Of a stretch of DNA of 64,000 nt, positions 26,097-34,773 are shown piece after piece. Position 1 is the first letter of the stretch, and every line of letters begins with the position of its first letter. The DNA comes from Actinomadura oligospora ATCC 43269 (GTDB lineage: Bacteria; Actinomycetota; Actinomycetes; Streptosporangiales; Streptosporangiaceae), in the NCBI RefSeq assembly GCF_000518265.1, contig NZ_KI912411.1, positions 574,072 to 638,071 of the forward strand, read 5' to 3'. A program made the position numbers and the translations under genes. The notes under the pieces are model-generated. The model had not been told where the DNA came from. It saw only the letters and a list, made by a program, of their open reading frames with translations, and did not search any database.

Positions 26097-27286
26097 TTCG
26101 GCAGGTCCTTCCACGGGACGTCCTTGTCCACCCGGATCTCGCCGGGCAGGCCCAGCACGCGCTCGGCGATGATGTTGCGCAGGATCTCCGACGTGCCGCC
26201 CTCGATGGAGTTCCCCTTGGCGCGCAGGTAGCGGTAGCCGGGCGAGCGGCGGGTGAAGTCCACCTCGGTCGGGCGGCGCATCGTCCAGTCGTCGTAGCGC
26301 AGGCCCTCCGAGCCGAGCAGTTCCAGCTCCAGGCCGGAGATCTCCTGGTTGAGGCGGGCGAAGGCGAGCTTGGCGGCCGAGCCCTCCGGGCCGGGGCCTC
26401 CGGCCGCGAGCTGCTGGCGGAGCCGCTCGCCGGTGAGCCGGGCCGCCTCGGTCTCCACCCACAGCCTCATCAGCTCGTCGTGCGCGGCCGGGGTGCGCAG
26501 CTCCGGACGGTCGCGCCAGAGGCCGGTGACGACGCCGATCATGCCGCCCTCGCGCGGGGCGGCGCGTCCGCCGATCGCGACGCGCTCGTTCATCAGCGTG
26601 GTCGTCGAGACCCGCCAGCCCTCCCCGACCTCGCCGAGGCGGTGCTCGTCGGGGATGACGACGCCGGTGAGGAAGACCTCGTTGAACTCGGCCTCGCCGG
26701 TGATCTGCCGCAGCGGCCGGACCTCGACGCCCGGCGCGCGCATGTCGCACACGAAGTACGTCATGCCCCGGTGCTTGGGGACGTCCGGGTCGGTGCGGGT
26801 GACCAGGATGGCCCAGCGCGCCTCGTGCGCCATGGACGTCCAGACCTTCTGGCCGTCGACCGTCCAGGAGTCGCCGTCCCGGACGGCGCGGGTGCCGAGC
26901 GCGGCGAGGTCCGAGCCCGCGCCGGGCTCGGAGAACAGCTGGCACCAGATCTCCTCGCCCGTCCAGAGCGGGCGCAGGAAGCGGCGCCTCTGCTCCTCGG
27001 TGCCGAATGCCAGGAGGGTCGGCGCGGCCATCCCGAGCCCGATGGCGTTGGCCTCGGGACGGTTGGACGGCGCGCCCGCCCGCTCGAACGCCGCGTCCAC
27101 GGCCTGCTGGAGCGCGACCGGCGCGCCGAGCCCGCCGTGTCCCTCCGGGAAGTGGACCCAGGCGAGCCCGGCGTCGAACCGCGCGCGCAGGAACGCGAGC
27201 GGTTCGGTCTCGGCCGGGTCGTGCGCGGCGAGGAACGCGGCGACGCGCCGTTCCAGTTCCTCCGCGCCGGGCGGTGCAGTGCTCAC
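26093..27286 (-). CDS. Acyl-CoA dehydrogenase, large subunit
   Basis: A 397-residue flavoprotein with the FAD/substrate motif CQLFSEPGAGSDLAAL, the VDGQKVWTSMAHEARWAIL strand and the C-terminal EGGTSEILRNIIAERVLGLP. It oxidises an acyl-CoA to its enoyl form and passes electrons to ETF. The GTG start has GGAGG seven bases upstream. It leads a two-gene operon whose promoter carries a TetR-like palindrome. Confidence 0.92.
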   Translation of the reverse strand: MSTAPPGAEELERRVAAFLAAHDPAETEPLAFLRARFDAGLAWVHFPEGHGGLGAPVALQQAVDAAFERAGAPSNRPEANAIGLGMAAPTLLAFGTEEQRRRFLRPLWTGEEIWCQLFSEPGAGSDLAALGTRAVRDGDSWTVDGQKVWTSMAHEARWAILVTRTDPDVPKHRGMTYFVCDMRAPGVEVRPLRQITGEAEFNEVFLTGVVIPDEHRLGEVGEGWRVSTTTLMNERVAIGGRAAPREGGMIGVVTGLWRDRPELRTPAAHDELMRLWVETEAARLTGERLRQQLAAGGPGPEGSAAKLAFARLNQEISGLELELLGSEGLRYDDWTMRRPTEVDFTRRSPGYRYLRAKGNSIEGGTSEILRNIIAERVLGLPGEIRVDKDVPWKDLPK

Positions 27287-27308
27287 GGACGGACCTCCGC
27301 AGGGGACA

Positions 27309-27324
27309 TACCAACCGGTCGGTA
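27309..27324. promoter_or_regulatory. TetR-like operator, TACCAACCGGTCGGTA
   Basis: A 16-base near-perfect palindrome (one mismatch pair) sits 23 bases before the acyl-CoA dehydrogenase operon. Sites of the form TACCNACCGGTNGGTA are typical of TetR repressors of fatty-acid and acyl-CoA genes. No such regulator gene is adjacent, so it would act in trans. Confidence 0.6.
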
Positions 27325-27356
27325 CGCGTCACCCTAGGGAGCCGTCCGCGCACCCG

Positions 27357-29462
27357 TCAACGAACCGGCGCCGCCGACAGGGGCCCGGGGAGCGGTTCGG
27401 CGTGCAGGACGGTCAGGGAGGTCACCGCGCGGGTCAGCACGACGTACAGCCGGGCGAGGCCGCGCTCCTCGGCGGCGGCGATCGCGGCGGGCTCGGCGAC
27501 CACGACGTGGTCGAACTCCAGGCCCTTGGCGAGCGTGGCCGGGACGACCTGGAGCCGCTCGTCCTCGCCGGTGGACTCGGTGTCGAGGACGCCGTGCGCG
27601 ATCCCGGCGGCGACGAGGGCGGCGGAGTGCGCGATGACGCCGGCGTCCGGGACGATCAGCCCGACCGTCCCCTCCAGCTCCAGCAGGCCGCGGGCCGTGT
27701 CGGCCGCGTCCCTCTCCGGGGCGGCGCTCGGCCGGACGGTCAGCGCTCCCGCCCCCGGACGCAGCGAACGCGGCGCGGCGAGGCCGGACGCGATGTGCGG
27801 GAGCAGCGCGGCGGCGAAGTCGAGGACGGTCCCGGGGACGCGGAACCCGACGGCGAGCTCGGTGACCTCGCCCTCCTGCCCGAGGTGGCCGAGCACCTCG
27901 TCCCAGGAGCGCGCGGACCAGGGGGTCGTGCCCTGCGCGATGTCGCCGAGGACGGTCGCGGACCCGGCGGCGCAGCGGCGGCCGAGGGCGCGCAGCTGCA
28001 TGGCGGACAGGTCCTGCGCCTCGTCCACGACCAGGTGGCCGAGGGAGCGGGTGCGCTCGATGAGGTCGCCCAGCTCGTCCAGGAGGGCGCGGTCGGCGGC
28101 GGTCCACTTCGCGGACCGGTGCGAGCGCGGCGGCCTGGCCCACAGGATCGTCGCCTGCTCGTCGTCGGTGAGGATCCCGCGCGCGGCGGCACGGAGGGCG
28201 TCGGCGTCGGACAGCAGGCCGTGCAGGACGATCTCGGGCGTGACCTTGGGCCAGACCGCGTCGAGCAGCCGCTTCATCGGACGCGACCGGACGACCTGGT
28301 CCTGGACGCGGTCGTCGGGCGCCCCGCCGCGCCGCTCCATCAGGACGAGGACCCGGTGCGCGAGCCGCTGCGCGAACATGTCGCGTCCGGCGGCGTAGCG
28401 GGTCGTCCCGCGCAGGCCGGCGGCGATCTCCCGCACCTCGTGGTCGGGGACCCGGAACTTGGCGACCCCGCTCGTGTGGACCAGGCCCTCCTCGGGCTTG
28501 CGGATGTGCCGCCACAGGGCCTTGCGCAGCACCTCGGCCATCCGGGCGTCGCCCTTGACGGCGGACGCCTCGGCGGGCTCGGTCCCGGTGGGCGCACCGA
28601 GCAGGTCGTCCACGGTGGCCTGGTCGACCCGGACCTCGCCGAGCGCGGGCAGGACCGACGAGATGTAGGCGAGGAACGCGCGGTTCGGCCCGACGATCAG
28701 CACCCCGGACCGGGCCAGCCGCTCCCGGTGGGTGAACAGCAGGTAGGCGGCGCGGTGCAGGCCGACGGCGGTCTTGCCGGTGCCGGGCGCGCCCTGGACG
28801 CACACCGTCCGGCCGAGGTCGGCACGGACGATCACGTCCTGCTCGGGCTGGATGGTGGCGACGATGTCGCGCATCGGGCCGGTGCGCGGACGCTCGATCT
28901 CGGCGGTGAGCAGCGCGGAGGTGTGGACGGGCGCGTCGAGCGGCTCGTCCTCGAACGCGGTCAGCTCGCCGCCGTGGAACCCGAACCGGCGGCGCAGCGC
29001 CCAGCCCATCGTGTCGGCCGGGCCCGCCTGGTAGAACGCGCGGCAGACCGGGGCCCGCCAGTCCAGCACCAGGGGGCGCCGCTCGCCGCCGTCGTCGTGG
29101 ACGTGCCGCCGCCCGACGTACATCAGCGGCAGCCCGGCCTCCTCACCGGACTCCAAGGGACCGCCGGACTCGCCGCGGGACGCCGACTCGTCGTCCGGGC
29201 TGTCGCGGGCCTGCTCGGCGTCGCGGTCCATGCGGCCGAAGAACAGGGGCGTGTCGGGATGGTCGGCCAGCGCGGCGACCCGCTGGTCGAGCAGCGACTC
29301 CAGATACTGCCGCGACACCCAGTCGGCGGCCATGTCGGCCGACAGGCTCGCGGCGTGTTCGCGCATCCGCCGCAGGGCCTCGCGGGCCGCCGCGAGATGG
29401 GCGCGTTCGGCGGTCAGGACGTCGGGCGACGCTCCTGCTGGCTGGGGTGTTCCTCCGGGCAT
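27357..29462 (-). CDS. helR: HelR/HelD-like RNA polymerase recycling ATPase
   Basis: A 701-residue superfamily 1 helicase-like motor. The N-terminal coiled-coil (ERAHLAAAREALRRMREH) leads to LDWRAPVCRAFYQA, Walker A QGAPGTGKTAVGLHRAAYLL, Walker B LVVDEAQDLSAMQL and the C-terminal VVPATLAKGLEFDHVVV. This order matches actinobacterial HelR/HelD proteins, which bind RNA polymerase, free stalled complexes and can dislodge rifamycins. I did not find the rifamycin-associated palindrome often seen upstream of helR, so a link to rifampicin induction is unsupported here. Confidence 0.87.
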   Translation of the reverse strand: MPGGTPQPAGASPDVLTAERAHLAAAREALRRMREHAASLSADMAADWVSRQYLESLLDQRVAALADHPDTPLFFGRMDRDAEQARDSPDDESASRGESGGPLESGEEAGLPLMYVGRRHVHDDGGERRPLVLDWRAPVCRAFYQAGPADTMGWALRRRFGFHGGELTAFEDEPLDAPVHTSALLTAEIERPRTGPMRDIVATIQPEQDVIVRADLGRTVCVQGAPGTGKTAVGLHRAAYLLFTHRERLARSGVLIVGPNRAFLAYISSVLPALGEVRVDQATVDDLLGAPTGTEPAEASAVKGDARMAEVLRKALWRHIRKPEEGLVHTSGVAKFRVPDHEVREIAAGLRGTTRYAAGRDMFAQRLAHRVLVLMERRGGAPDDRVQDQVVRSRPMKRLLDAVWPKVTPEIVLHGLLSDADALRAAARGILTDDEQATILWARPPRSHRSAKWTAADRALLDELGDLIERTRSLGHLVVDEAQDLSAMQLRALGRRCAAGSATVLGDIAQGTTPWSARSWDEVLGHLGQEGEVTELAVGFRVPGTVLDFAAALLPHIASGLAAPRSLRPGAGALTVRPSAAPERDAADTARGLLELEGTVGLIVPDAGVIAHSAALVAAGIAHGVLDTESTGEDERLQVVPATLAKGLEFDHVVVAEPAAIAAAEERGLARLYVVLTRAVTSLTVLHAEPLPGPLSAAPVR

Positions 29463-29514
29463 GCGAACAGACCTCCGGTCGGAGAAGGGTCGATGGCGAA
29501 ACCATCAACATTAC

Positions 29515-29685
29515 CGGCCCGGACGGCCCGCGACCTCCTCGAGCATCGCCGCCACGGCCTGCGGGACAGGGCTTCCCGGGCGCGAGGACGATCGGGTCGT
29601 TGTCGACGTAGACGACGCGGGCGGCCGGGACCGTCCGCTGCGCGATCTCGTGGACGTCCCGTCCGGAGGGGTCGCTCCGGGGTCG
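29515..29685 (-). pseudogene. Fragment of a DUF574-type S-adenosyl methyltransferase gene
   Basis: On the minus strand this gap encodes, without a usable start, DVHEIAQRTVPAARVVYVDN followed by DPIVLA, the highly characteristic motif of the actinobacterial DUF574 SAM-methyltransferase family. After it the frame breaks up; a second frame gives QAVAAMLEEVAGRPGR and a stop near 29513. The surrounding domain parts are missing. It reads as the eroded remains of a gene of the same family as the one cut at the right edge of the window. Confidence 0.6.
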
Positions 29686-29709
29686 GCCGCGCCGTTATCG
29701 TAGGCTCGT

Positions 29710-29725
29710 CGTGATCTGGATCACG
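29710..29725. promoter_or_regulatory. Palindrome CGTGATCTGGATCACG (Crp/Fnr- or GntR-like operator)
   Basis: Two perfect 7-base arms around a 2-base spacer. The core GTGA-N6-TCAC is the spacing recognised by Crp/Fnr-type proteins. It lies 14 bases before the start of the ATPase gene at 29739, overlapping the probable promoter start region. Confidence 0.5.
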
Positions 29726-29738
29726 TGACGGAGTTCAC

Positions 29739-30560
29739 ATGGCGATGCGGATGAGTGAGCGGCGGGCCCCGGTCCCGGCGGCCCCAGGCGAGGGGCTGAG
29801 GGCGGCGGGCGTGACGGTGCGGTTCGGCGGGCTCACGGCCGTGGACGGCGCGGGGCTGACCGCACCGCCCGGCGCGGTGACCGGGCTGCTCGGCCCGGAC
29901 GGCGCGGGCAAGACGACGCTCTGCGACGTGATCTGCGGGCTGCGCCGCCCGGCGTTCGGCAGCGTCCGGCTGGACGGGGCGGACCTGCTCGGCCGCTCCC
30001 CAGGCGAGGTCGCCCGGCGCGGCGTCGCCCGCACCTTCCACCGGCCGCCCCCGCCCCGCGGCCGGTCGGCCCGGCGGACCCTGCGCGACGCCGTCCAGGC
30101 CGCCGCCGAGGCCGAGGTCGCCCGCCGCGAGATCGCCGGACGCGACCGTCTCGACGCCCGGCGGCGGCGCCGGGACGCGCTGGCGCGCACGGGCGAGACC
30201 GCCGACGCGCTGCTCGACCGGCTCGGCATCGCCGAGTTCGCCGCGCACCGGGCGGGCGCCGTCCCACCCGAGGTCGCGCGGCTCGCCGAACTGGCGGGCG
30301 CCCTCGCGGCCCGTCCGCGCGCGCTGGTGCTGGACGAGCCGTCCACCGGACTCGGCGAGGCGGCGGCCCGCTCGCTGGAGGTGCTGCTCCGCGACCTCGC
30401 CGCCGAGGGCCTCGCCGTCGTCCTGGTGGAACGCGACCTGGAGCGGGTCCTCGGCGTGTGCGACACCGTCCACGTCCTGTCGCGGGGACGCGTCGTCGCG
30501 TGCGGACCACCGGCCGAGGTCCGCTGCGACCGCTTCGTCCGGACGGCCTGCGCGGGCTGA
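29739..30560 (+). CDS. LivG-like ABC ATPase with degenerate catalytic motifs
   Basis: A 273-residue protein with the fold order of branched-chain amino-acid transporter ATPases. Walker A (GPDGAGKTT) and Walker B (ALVLDEPSTGL) are present. However, the Q-loop glutamine of ARTFQ is histidine (ARTFHRPPPP), the signature loop reads VPPEVARLAELAG instead of a YGQQR-like motif, and the switch histidine of VEHD is arginine (VERDLERVL). ATP hydrolysis is therefore doubtful. No permease or binding-protein gene is adjacent, so it is an orphan. It could be a regulatory or decaying paralogue. Confidence 0.75.
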   Translation: MAMRMSERRAPVPAAPGEGLRAAGVTVRFGGLTAVDGAGLTAPPGAVTGLLGPDGAGKTTLCDVICGLRRPAFGSVRLDGADLLGRSPGEVARRGVARTFHRPPPPRGRSARRTLRDAVQAAAEAEVARREIAGRDRLDARRRRRDALARTGETADALLDRLGIAEFAAHRAGAVPPEVARLAELAGALAARPRALVLDEPSTGLGEAAARSLEVLLRDLAAEGLAVVLVERDLERVLGVCDTVHVLSRGRVVACGPPAEVRCDRFVRTACAG

Positions 30561-30703
30561 CCTGAAGCGAGCGCGCGAGGCCGTCCGGCGGTGGCGTGGG
30601 CGGCCCGGACGTGAGCGCGAGCCTGTCCTGGCGTCGGCGCGGGCCGATCGGAAGCAAGCACGTGGGGCCGTCCCAGCAGCGGTGCGGGCCGGTCGGGGGC
30701 GGG

Positions 30704-31516
30704 TCAGGGGCGGGTGGCGCGCAGGGAGTACATCATCGGGACGCGCGGACTTCCCTCGGGCAGCCGGTACCTCTGGCCGTTCTTCTCCAGGTTCGCGTGC
30801 CGGGCGAAGAGGGTGTGGTCGTGCTCGTGCAGGAACTCCAGGCGCAGCCCGGCGGCGATGACGGCGCTGACCACGTCGCCGATGCCGTGCTGGAACGAGA
30901 TCGACCGGTTTTTGCTGGTCTTCGCGTCGCGGTCGGTGTAGGTGCCGGACTCGTTCCACTCCTGGGGCGCGCGGTCGAAGTAGTCGTACGTGACGGTCGT
31001 GCCGGTCTCATCGTCCAGGGTGTCCGCGAACGGGTGGAACTCGGAGAGGTAGAGGAACCCGCCCGGGTTCAGCAGCGCGGCGACCGTCTCGGCCCACCGG
31101 CGGAGGTCGGGCAGCCAGCACAGCGCGCCGAGCCCGGTGTAGACGATGTCGTAGGTCGCGCCGAGCGCCTGGCGCGCGGCGTAGACGTCGGAGACGACGA
31201 ACCGGGCGTCGAGGCCGGTCTCGGCCGCGATGCCCCGGGCGGCCTCGATGGCGGGCTCGGAGAAGTCGAGCCCGGTGACCGTCGCGCCGCGCCGGGCCCA
31301 CGACAGCGTGTCGAGCCCGAAGTGGCACTGCAGGTGCGCGAGGGTCCGGCGGGAAACGTCCCCGACCTCCGCGGTCTCGAAGTCGCGCAGCGCGTCCTCG
31401 CCCGCGCGGAACCCCGCCACGTCGTAGAAGTCGCTGCGGACGTGGATCGGGACGCGCTCGTCCCACAGCTCGCGGTTGACGTCCAGGTATTCGTCGCTCG
31501 TCACGCGGGTGATCAT
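30704..31516 (-). CDS. Class I SAM-dependent methyltransferase
   Basis: A 270-residue methyltransferase of the small-molecule type. Motif I is degenerate (LAHLQCHFGLDTLSWARRGA), followed by TGLDFSEPAIEAARGIAAE, a pattern common in actinomycete proteins of this group. FHPFADTLDDE and YTDRDAKTSKNRSISFQHG occur in the substrate half. I start at the ATG at 31516; homology does not extend into the longer frame. It is divergent from a TetR gene, which may control it. Substrate unknown. Confidence 0.82.
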   Translation of the reverse strand: MITRVTSDEYLDVNRELWDERVPIHVRSDFYDVAGFRAGEDALRDFETAEVGDVSRRTLAHLQCHFGLDTLSWARRGATVTGLDFSEPAIEAARGIAAETGLDARFVVSDVYAARQALGATYDIVYTGLGALCWLPDLRRWAETVAALLNPGGFLYLSEFHPFADTLDDETGTTVTYDYFDRAPQEWNESGTYTDRDAKTSKNRSISFQHGIGDVVSAVIAAGLRLEFLHEHDHTLFARHANLEKNGQRYRLPEGSPRVPMMYSLRATRP

Positions 31517-31652
31517 AGGGAGGGCCGGTCCTTGACAGCGAACGGGTTTCCGTGAGGCCATGCGTACGTCACCGTCCGCAGTCCTCCGTCTCCCGTCCGC
31601 CCGGGCCCGGGCCGCCGCTCCCGCCCGCACGCCGCCCTCGAGCCCGGAGTCG

Positions 31653-32264
31653 TCGATGACCCCGTCCGAACCCGCCGCTCCCGACCGTTCGAGCCCGGTC
31701 CGCGAGGCGCTCCTCGACGCCGCCGCCGAGCTGCTCGTCCAGAACGGCTACAAGGGACTGCGCATGCGGGACGTGGCCGAGGCCGCCGGGGTGAGCCGCC
31801 AGACCGTCTACAACGAGTTCGGCGACAAGTGGGGACTCGCGCAGGCCGTGGTCCTGCGCGACAACGAGCGCTACCTGGACGGCATCGACCGGGTGCTGGC
31901 CGAGCACGACGACCTGTACGCGGCGGTCGGGGCGGCGGTCCGCTACACGTTGCTCACCTCTGCGGACGACCCTCTGAAGAAGGTGGTGCTGACCGGCGCG
32001 GGCGGCGACGAGCTGCTGCCGCTGCTGACCACGCAGGCCGAGCCGGTGCTGTTCACCGCGTCCGCCCGCATCGTCGAGCACGCCCTCGCCCGCTGGCCGC
32101 ACCTGGACCGGGAGGCGTTCGCCGAGGTCACCGACGCCGCCGTCCGGCTGACCATGAGTCACCTGATCCTGTCGGAGGGCCCGCCCGACCGGATCGCCGG
32201 GTTCGTCGCCCGGATGGTCGTCCGCTACCTCGGCGTCCCCGAGCCGGAGGACGGTTCCCGGTAG
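31653..32264 (+). CDS. TetR-family transcriptional regulator
   Basis: A 203-residue regulator. The N-terminal HTH is MRDVAEAAGVSRQTVYNEF after EALLDAAAELLVQNGYKGLR. The remainder is the variable helical ligand domain. The ATG at 31653 follows GGAG and is preferred over an ATG about 90 bases upstream that would add a low-complexity extension. It is divergent from the methyltransferase gene across 136 bases and upstream of a P450 gene; either could be its target. Confidence 0.86.
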   Translation, partial: SMTPSEPAAPDRSSPVREALLDAAAELLVQNGYKGLRMRDVAEAAGVSRQTVYNEFGDKWGLAQAVVLRDNERYLDGIDRVLAEHDDLYAAVGAAVRYTLLTSADDPLKKVVLTGAGGDELLPLLTTQAEPVLFTASARIVEHALARWPHLDREAFAEVTDAAVRLTMSHLILSEGPPDRIAGFVARMVVRYLGVPEPEDGSR

Positions 32265-32392
32265 CCCCGCGGTGTCGCTGGCGCGGGCATGCCCGGATCC
32301 GGTCACGGTGAGAACGTCCCCTGCGGGACCGGTCGTGCTCGACGTGCGGCGGGCCGTCCGGGAGCATGGAGGAGCCGGACGAGGGAGGCGAC

Positions 32393-33598
32393 GTGAACTC
32401 CGAACCCGCAAGGAACGCCGTACCTGCGATGGACTCCGAACCCGCGACGGGCCCCGAGCCCGCGGAGGGCTCCGGGGGCGCGGGCGGCGGCCCGCCGGAG
32501 ATCAGGGTGCCGAGCGGGGACGTCATGCGGGCGGTGTCGGCGCACGCCGACGTCCGGCGGGTGCTGTCGGACCCGCGGTTCAGCCGCGAGCTGCGCCGCG
32601 GCGGGCCGCGCCTGGCCCGGGGCGGCGACGTCAGCGACGACCGGCACTCGCTGCTGAACATGGACCCGCCGCGGCACACCCGGATCCGGCGGATCGTGTC
32701 CGGCGCGTTCACGCCGCGCCGGACGGCCGCGTGGCGTCCGCGCGTCGAGGCGATCGCGGCCGGGCTGGCCGACGCGATGGCCGGGCGGGAGCCGCCGTGC
32801 GACCTGCTCACGGCGTTCGCGTTCCCGCTCCCGGTCCAGGTGATCTGCGAGTTGCTGGGCGTCCCGCACGGCGACCGCGAGCGGTTCCGGCGGTGGGCGG
32901 ACGTGGCGCTGTCGACCGGCACAGCCGGCGCGGCGAGCCGCTCGGCGAACGGGCGGGAGTTCCGCGGCTACGTGGAGGCGTTCGTCGAGGCCCGCCGGGA
33001 GGAGCCGGGCGACGCCCTCATCGACGTGCTGATCGCCGCCCGGGATGAGGGCGAGGACGGCGACGGCCGGGGGCTGTCCGGGCCTGAGCTGGTCAGCATG
33101 GTGATCAACATCATCACGGCCGGGCACGAGACGACCGCGCACATGGTCGCGTCGGCGGTGTTCACGCTGGTGACCGAGGGCCGCTGGCCCGCCGAGGCCG
33201 GTCCCGGGCTGCTGGAGGAGGTGCTCCGGCACGACACGCCCGCGACCGTCGCGATGCCGCGGCTGGCGACCGAGGACGTCGAGCTCGCGTCCGGGACCGT
33301 CCGCGCCGGGGAGACCGTCCTGCCGATGCTCGCCGAGGCCAACCGCGACGCGGCCGTCTACCCCGCCCCGGACACGTTCGCGCCGGACCGTCCGTCCGAC
33401 GGCGTGCCCCTGGTGACGTTCGGGCACGGCCCGCACTTCTGCCTCGGCGCGAACCTGGCGCGGCAGGAGCTCGAGGTGGCGCTCGGCACGCTGGCCGAGC
33501 GGTTCCCGAAGCTGGAGCTGGCCGTCCCCGCGGACGAGATCCCGTGGCGCACCGGCGGCATCGTGACCGGCCCCGCGAGGCTCCCCGTCCGCTGGTGA
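32393..33598 (+). CDS. Cytochrome P450
   Basis: A soluble bacterial P450 of about 401 residues. I-helix AGHETTAHMVA, ExxR in EEVLR, and the heme-binding loop FGHGPHFCLGANLA with the cysteine ligand are all present. The GTG at 32393 follows GAGGGAGG; an ATG at 32366 would add nine residues. Ferredoxin or reductase genes are not adjacent. It is 2.2 kb from the enediyne-type cassette and separated from it by unrelated regulators, so membership in that cluster is not supported. Confidence 0.9.
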   Translation: MNSEPARNAVPAMDSEPATGPEPAEGSGGAGGGPPEIRVPSGDVMRAVSAHADVRRVLSDPRFSRELRRGGPRLARGGDVSDDRHSLLNMDPPRHTRIRRIVSGAFTPRRTAAWRPRVEAIAAGLADAMAGREPPCDLLTAFAFPLPVQVICELLGVPHGDRERFRRWADVALSTGTAGAASRSANGREFRGYVEAFVEARREEPGDALIDVLIAARDEGEDGDGRGLSGPELVSMVINIITAGHETTAHMVASAVFTLVTEGRWPAEAGPGLLEEVLRHDTPATVAMPRLATEDVELASGTVRAGETVLPMLAEANRDAAVYPAPDTFAPDRPSDGVPLVTFGHGPHFCLGANLARQELEVALGTLAERFPKLELAVPADEIPWRTGGIVTGPARLPVRW

Positions 33599-33636
33599 CG
33601 CCCCCGCCCCCGTTCGATGTCGCTCGGCGTCGCCCG

Positions 33637-34701
33637 CTACGCCCGGGCCCCCGAGGACGCGGCGTGGTGGTGGACGGTGATGTGCGGTGACAGGGCCTCC
33701 AGGAAGTCGCGGGCGTCGAAGAGCTCGCCCGCCGAGGCGACGCCGGTCGTCCTGGTGCGGCCGGTGAGGATCCGGTGGACGGCCTCGACGGCCAGGGGCG
33801 CGCTGACGGCGTAGATGTCGCGGCCGGACGCCGTGGCGCGGCGTTCGGTGGAGCCCGAGACCACGACGACGTCCACGACGAACGACTGCGCGGACCGTCC
33901 GTCCTCGTCGGCTGCGACGGGGGCGGGCGTGTCAGGGGACGACAGGTCCTTCGCCGCCTCGACGGTCATGTACGAGCGCACCTCGGGGACGCGCAGGTGG
34001 CTCGGGATGGTCACGACATCGGCCATCGTGAACTCGCCGAGGACGTTCCGGTCGCCGGTCGGCTCGGGGAAGGTCCACGTCCGGGTCGGCAGTTCGTCGT
34101 CGTGGTACCGCAGGGCGCCTGCGGTGAAACGGACGCGTCGTCCGTTCCGGCGGCTGTGGGAGACCGCGCCCGCGGCGCGGGTCCCGGACGTCGGGTGCCA
34201 GCTGTCGAGGCCGTAGGCGACGTGGACCTCGTCGGCCTCGGTCCAGTCGTCCATGGCGGCGGTGGCGAGCAGGTCGCCGAGCCCGCCGAAGAACGCCATG
34301 GCGGGCAGGACCACGGTCCCGGCCTCGCGGGCGCGGGCGGCGAAGTGGTCGAAGGTGTCGCGGTTGGCCTCGATCTCGGCCGCCACGTCCACGTAGGGGA
34401 TCCCGGCGCGCAGGGCGGCCTCGATCACGGGCGCGGCCGTGTCGGCGAACGGACCGGCGGCGTTGATCACGGCGTCGGCGCCGGTCAGCGCGCGGTCGAG
34501 CGCCGCCGGGTCGTCGGCCGGGGCGGGCCGGGCGTCGAGTCCCGGGTGGGTCGCGGCGAAGTCGTTCAGCTTCGCGGCGTCGCGGCCGACCAGGACGGGC
34601 ACGAACCCGCGCGCCAGAAGCTCGGCGACGACGAACCGGCCGGTGTGCCCGTACGCGCCGTAGACCGCGACCGTCGGGGTGTTCTCAAGAAGATCGTTCA
34701 C
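33637..34701 (-). CDS. Saccharopine dehydrogenase-like NAD(P)-binding protein
   Basis: A 354-residue oxidoreductase-like protein. The N-terminal Rossmann motif is VAVYGAYGHTGRFVVAEL, followed by DADAVINAAGPFADTAAPVI-type segments as in trans-acting enoyl reductase/saccharopine dehydrogenase-like families. The GTG at 34701 opens it. It is divergent from a GlxA-type regulator across a 71-base gap holding an inverted repeat, so it is probably that regulator's target. The substrate is unknown. Confidence 0.8.
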   Translation of the reverse strand: MNDLLENTPTVAVYGAYGHTGRFVVAELLARGFVPVLVGRDAAKLNDFAATHPGLDARPAPADDPAALDRALTGADAVINAAGPFADTAAPVIEAALRAGIPYVDVAAEIEANRDTFDHFAARAREAGTVVLPAMAFFGGLGDLLATAAMDDWTEADEVHVAYGLDSWHPTSGTRAAGAVSHSRRNGRRVRFTAGALRYHDDELPTRTWTFPEPTGDRNVLGEFTMADVVTIPSHLRVPEVRSYMTVEAAKDLSSPDTPAPVAADEDGRSAQSFVVDVVVVSGSTERRATASGRDIYAVSAPLAVEAVHRILTGRTRTTGVASAGELFDARDFLEALSPHITVHHHAASSGARA

Positions 34702-34738
34702 GGGATCATCGTCGCGGCCGGACGGGACGTCGCGCGAG

Positions 34739-34773
34739 TGTCCGAAACGACAAGATGCGTACACTTTCGGACA
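34739..34773. promoter_or_regulatory. Inverted repeat TGTCCGAAA-N17-TTTCGGACA in a divergent promoter
   Basis: Perfect 9-base arms (34739-34747 and 34765-34773) lie in the gap between the saccharopine dehydrogenase-like gene and the GlxA-type regulator. The right arm touches the regulator's ATG at 34773. The layout suits binding of the AraC-type regulator itself, controlling both directions. Confidence 0.7.

Noticed and set aside
29463..29520. Rifamycin-associated element upstream of helR
   Set aside because: I looked for the GC-rich palindrome usually found there and saw no matching inverted repeat.
26349..29714. A very long plus-strand open frame (over 1100 codons) opposite the dehydrogenase and helR genes
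   Set aside because: It is the antisense shadow of well-supported genes; low-complexity Arg/Ala/Gly-rich translation with no recognisable domain, as expected in GC-rich DNA.
32393..33598. The P450 as an enediyne tailoring enzyme
   Set aside because: It lies outside the cluster behind a TetR gene and is separated from the cassette by a divergent oxidoreductase/regulator pair; nothing in the sequence ties it to the pathway.
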